From NCBI GenBank assembly GCA_964635265.1, contig CAZWNV010000169.1, positions 1-6,512 of the forward strand: a stretch of DNA of 6,512 bases, given 5' to 3'. Origin of the DNA: M55B175 sp964635265 (GTDB taxonomy: Bacteria > Desulfobacterota > Desulfobacteria > Desulfobacterales > Desulfosalsimonadaceae). Position 1 is the first letter of the stretch. Each line of letters starts with the position of its first letter. Position numbers and translations under genes: made by a program. Positions 5,635 to 6,512 of the stretch are shown here, piece by piece. The notes beneath the pieces were generated by a model. That model saw only the letters and a program-made list of their open reading frames with translations. It did no database searches and was not told where the DNA came from.

Positions 5635-6512
5635 ATGAAAACATCATTGCGCATCATGATCCATGCGGGGCTTGCCCTTGCCTTTATTGCTGCCGGCGCC
5701 GCGGGGTTTAAAATGCTGAAATCCAGCCGCGAGGCCCTGGGCCGGCATCAACCCCGTATCCCCCTGCCCCTGGTCCGCACCGTGCCGATCGATACAGGCC
5801 GGATCGACATGAAAATCACCGGCGAGGGGACCGTCGAGCCGGTACGGGAAAGCCAGATCGCCCCAGAGGTCAGCGGCCGGGTGATCCGGGTCTCAGAGAG
5901 CCTTATCAATGGCGGCGCATTTGAAAAGGGGGAGCTGCTTGTGGCCATTGATCCCAGGGACTATGAAATTGCCGTGACCCTGGCCGAAGCAAGCGTGAAA
6001 GACGCGCAAAGCCAGTATGAAACCGCGCTTCAGGAGTCAGAAGCCGCTATCAACGAATGGCGGCGCATCCACCCCGAAGAGGCGCCGCCCCCGCTGGTGG
6101 CCAAAAAGCCCCAGCTCGAAGCGGCACGCGCCAACCTGAAAGCACAAAAAGCCAACCTGGAAAAAGCCCGGCTCAATCTGGATCGCACCCGGATTACCGC
6201 ACCCTTTGACGGCCGGGTGGTATCCGAGCAGGTGGATATCGGGCAGTATGTAAGCCCCGGACAGAAGCTGGCCACCATCTTTGCCACCGGTGCGGTGGAT
6301 GTTGCGGTGCCGCTCGAAGACAGCGAACTGAACTGGTTTGCCGTGCCCGGCTTTACCACAAGTGCCGGCCATGGAGCCAAAGCCGTGGTACGCGCCCGCG
6401 TTGCAGGGCGCGAGAGGAAATGGGAGGGCTCCGTGGTCCGTGCGGAGGGCCAAATCAATCCGGAAACCCGGATGGTAACCGTGGTCGTCCGGGTGCCCGA
6501 CCCCTATTCCAG
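5635..6512 (+). CDS. RND-type efflux membrane fusion protein (HlyD/AcrA family), 3' end beyond the window
   Basis: The frame is open from ATG 5635 to the window end (292 complete codons). It encodes a periplasmic adaptor linking an inner-membrane pump to the outer-membrane channel encoded 19 bases upstream. A hydrophobic N-terminal anchor (about 4-24) is followed by the first lipoyl half-motif, QIAPEVSGRVIRV with GELLVAIDP (74-107). Alpha-helical stretches follow (about 113-142 and 157-184), then the second lipoyl half LDRTRITAPFDGRVVSEQVD (182-201) with GQYVSPGQKLATIF (203-216), and a beta-barrel domain. Between the helices, RRIHPEEAPPPLVAKKPQ (143-160) is rich in prolines and charges in place of the usual hairpin tip. 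The RBS is weak (GGCGG), so translation may be coupled. An RND or ABC permease gene is expected next. The family is certain. Confidence 0.94.
   Translation, partial: MKTSLRIMIHAGLALAFIAAGAAGFKMLKSSREALGRHQPRIPLPLVRTVPIDTGRIDMKITGEGTVEPVRESQIAPEVSGRVIRVSESLINGGAFEKGELLVAIDPRDYEIAVTLAEASVKDAQSQYETALQESEAAINEWRRIHPEEAPPPLVAKKPQLEAARANLKAQKANLEKARLNLDRTRITAPFDGRVVSEQVDIGQYVSPGQKLATIFATGAVDVAVPLEDSELNWFAVPGFTTSAGHGAKAVVRARVAGRERKWEGSVVRAEGQINPETRMVTVVVRVPDPYS

Noticed and set aside
6030..6458. Two overlapping minus-strand frames of about 140 codons opposite the membrane fusion protein
   Set aside because: The plus-strand frame is open to the window end and encodes clear lipoyl and barrel motifs; the minus frames have no family resemblance.

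Overview
The window reads as a chromosomal segment of a sulfate-reducing bacterium, most likely a member of the Desulfobacterota (the former Deltaproteobacteria). The strongest evidence is a full-length 105-residue DsrC with both redox cysteines in its C-terminal arm. It is supported by a flavin/iron-sulfur electron-transfer pair of the FlxAB/HydBG/AsrAB type and by a siroheme decarboxylase (Ahb) subunit. All genes lie on the + strand.

Region 1 (1-1114) is the end of an electron-transfer operon. It holds the C-terminus of a two-cluster [4Fe-4S] protein and a complete FAD/NAD(P)-binding, [2Fe-2S] reductase-like subunit. Such pairs pass electrons between NAD(P)H and partners such as heterodisulfide reductase-like complexes, hydrogenases or sulfite reductase. 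The partner genes must lie upstream of the window.

Region 2 (1115-1683) is a self-contained dsrC unit: an AT-rich leader with a candidate promoter, a strong Shine-Dalgarno sequence, dsrC, and a strong intrinsic terminator. DsrC carries sulfite-derived sulfur as a trisulfide from the DsrAB sulfite reductase to the membrane.

Region 3 (1720-3392) is a compact three-gene operon: a YjbQ/UPF0047 protein, an AhbA/AhbB-type siroheme decarboxylase subunit overlapping it by 20 bases, and a nitrilase-superfamily amidohydrolase 7 bases further on. The Ahb gene is a plausible link to sulfite reduction, because siroheme is both the DsrAB cofactor and the precursor of heme in the Ahb pathway. Its obligate partner subunit is not in the window.

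Region 4 (3393-6512) is a drug/solvent-efflux type operon: a CecR-like TetR repressor gene behind a near-consensus promoter that contains palindromic operator candidates, then a NodT-type outer-membrane efflux lipoprotein beginning at the base after the tetR stop codon, then an RND-type membrane fusion protein cut by the window end. The inner-membrane pump is expected just beyond.

I see no tRNA, rRNA, CRISPR array, insertion sequence or phage gene. The parts are recognisable families. The less ordinary points are the link between dsrC and the siroheme-decarboxylase operon, a possible pair of alternative RNA hairpins between them, an altered glycine-rich loop in the reductase, and an unusual coiled-coil tip in the membrane fusion protein.
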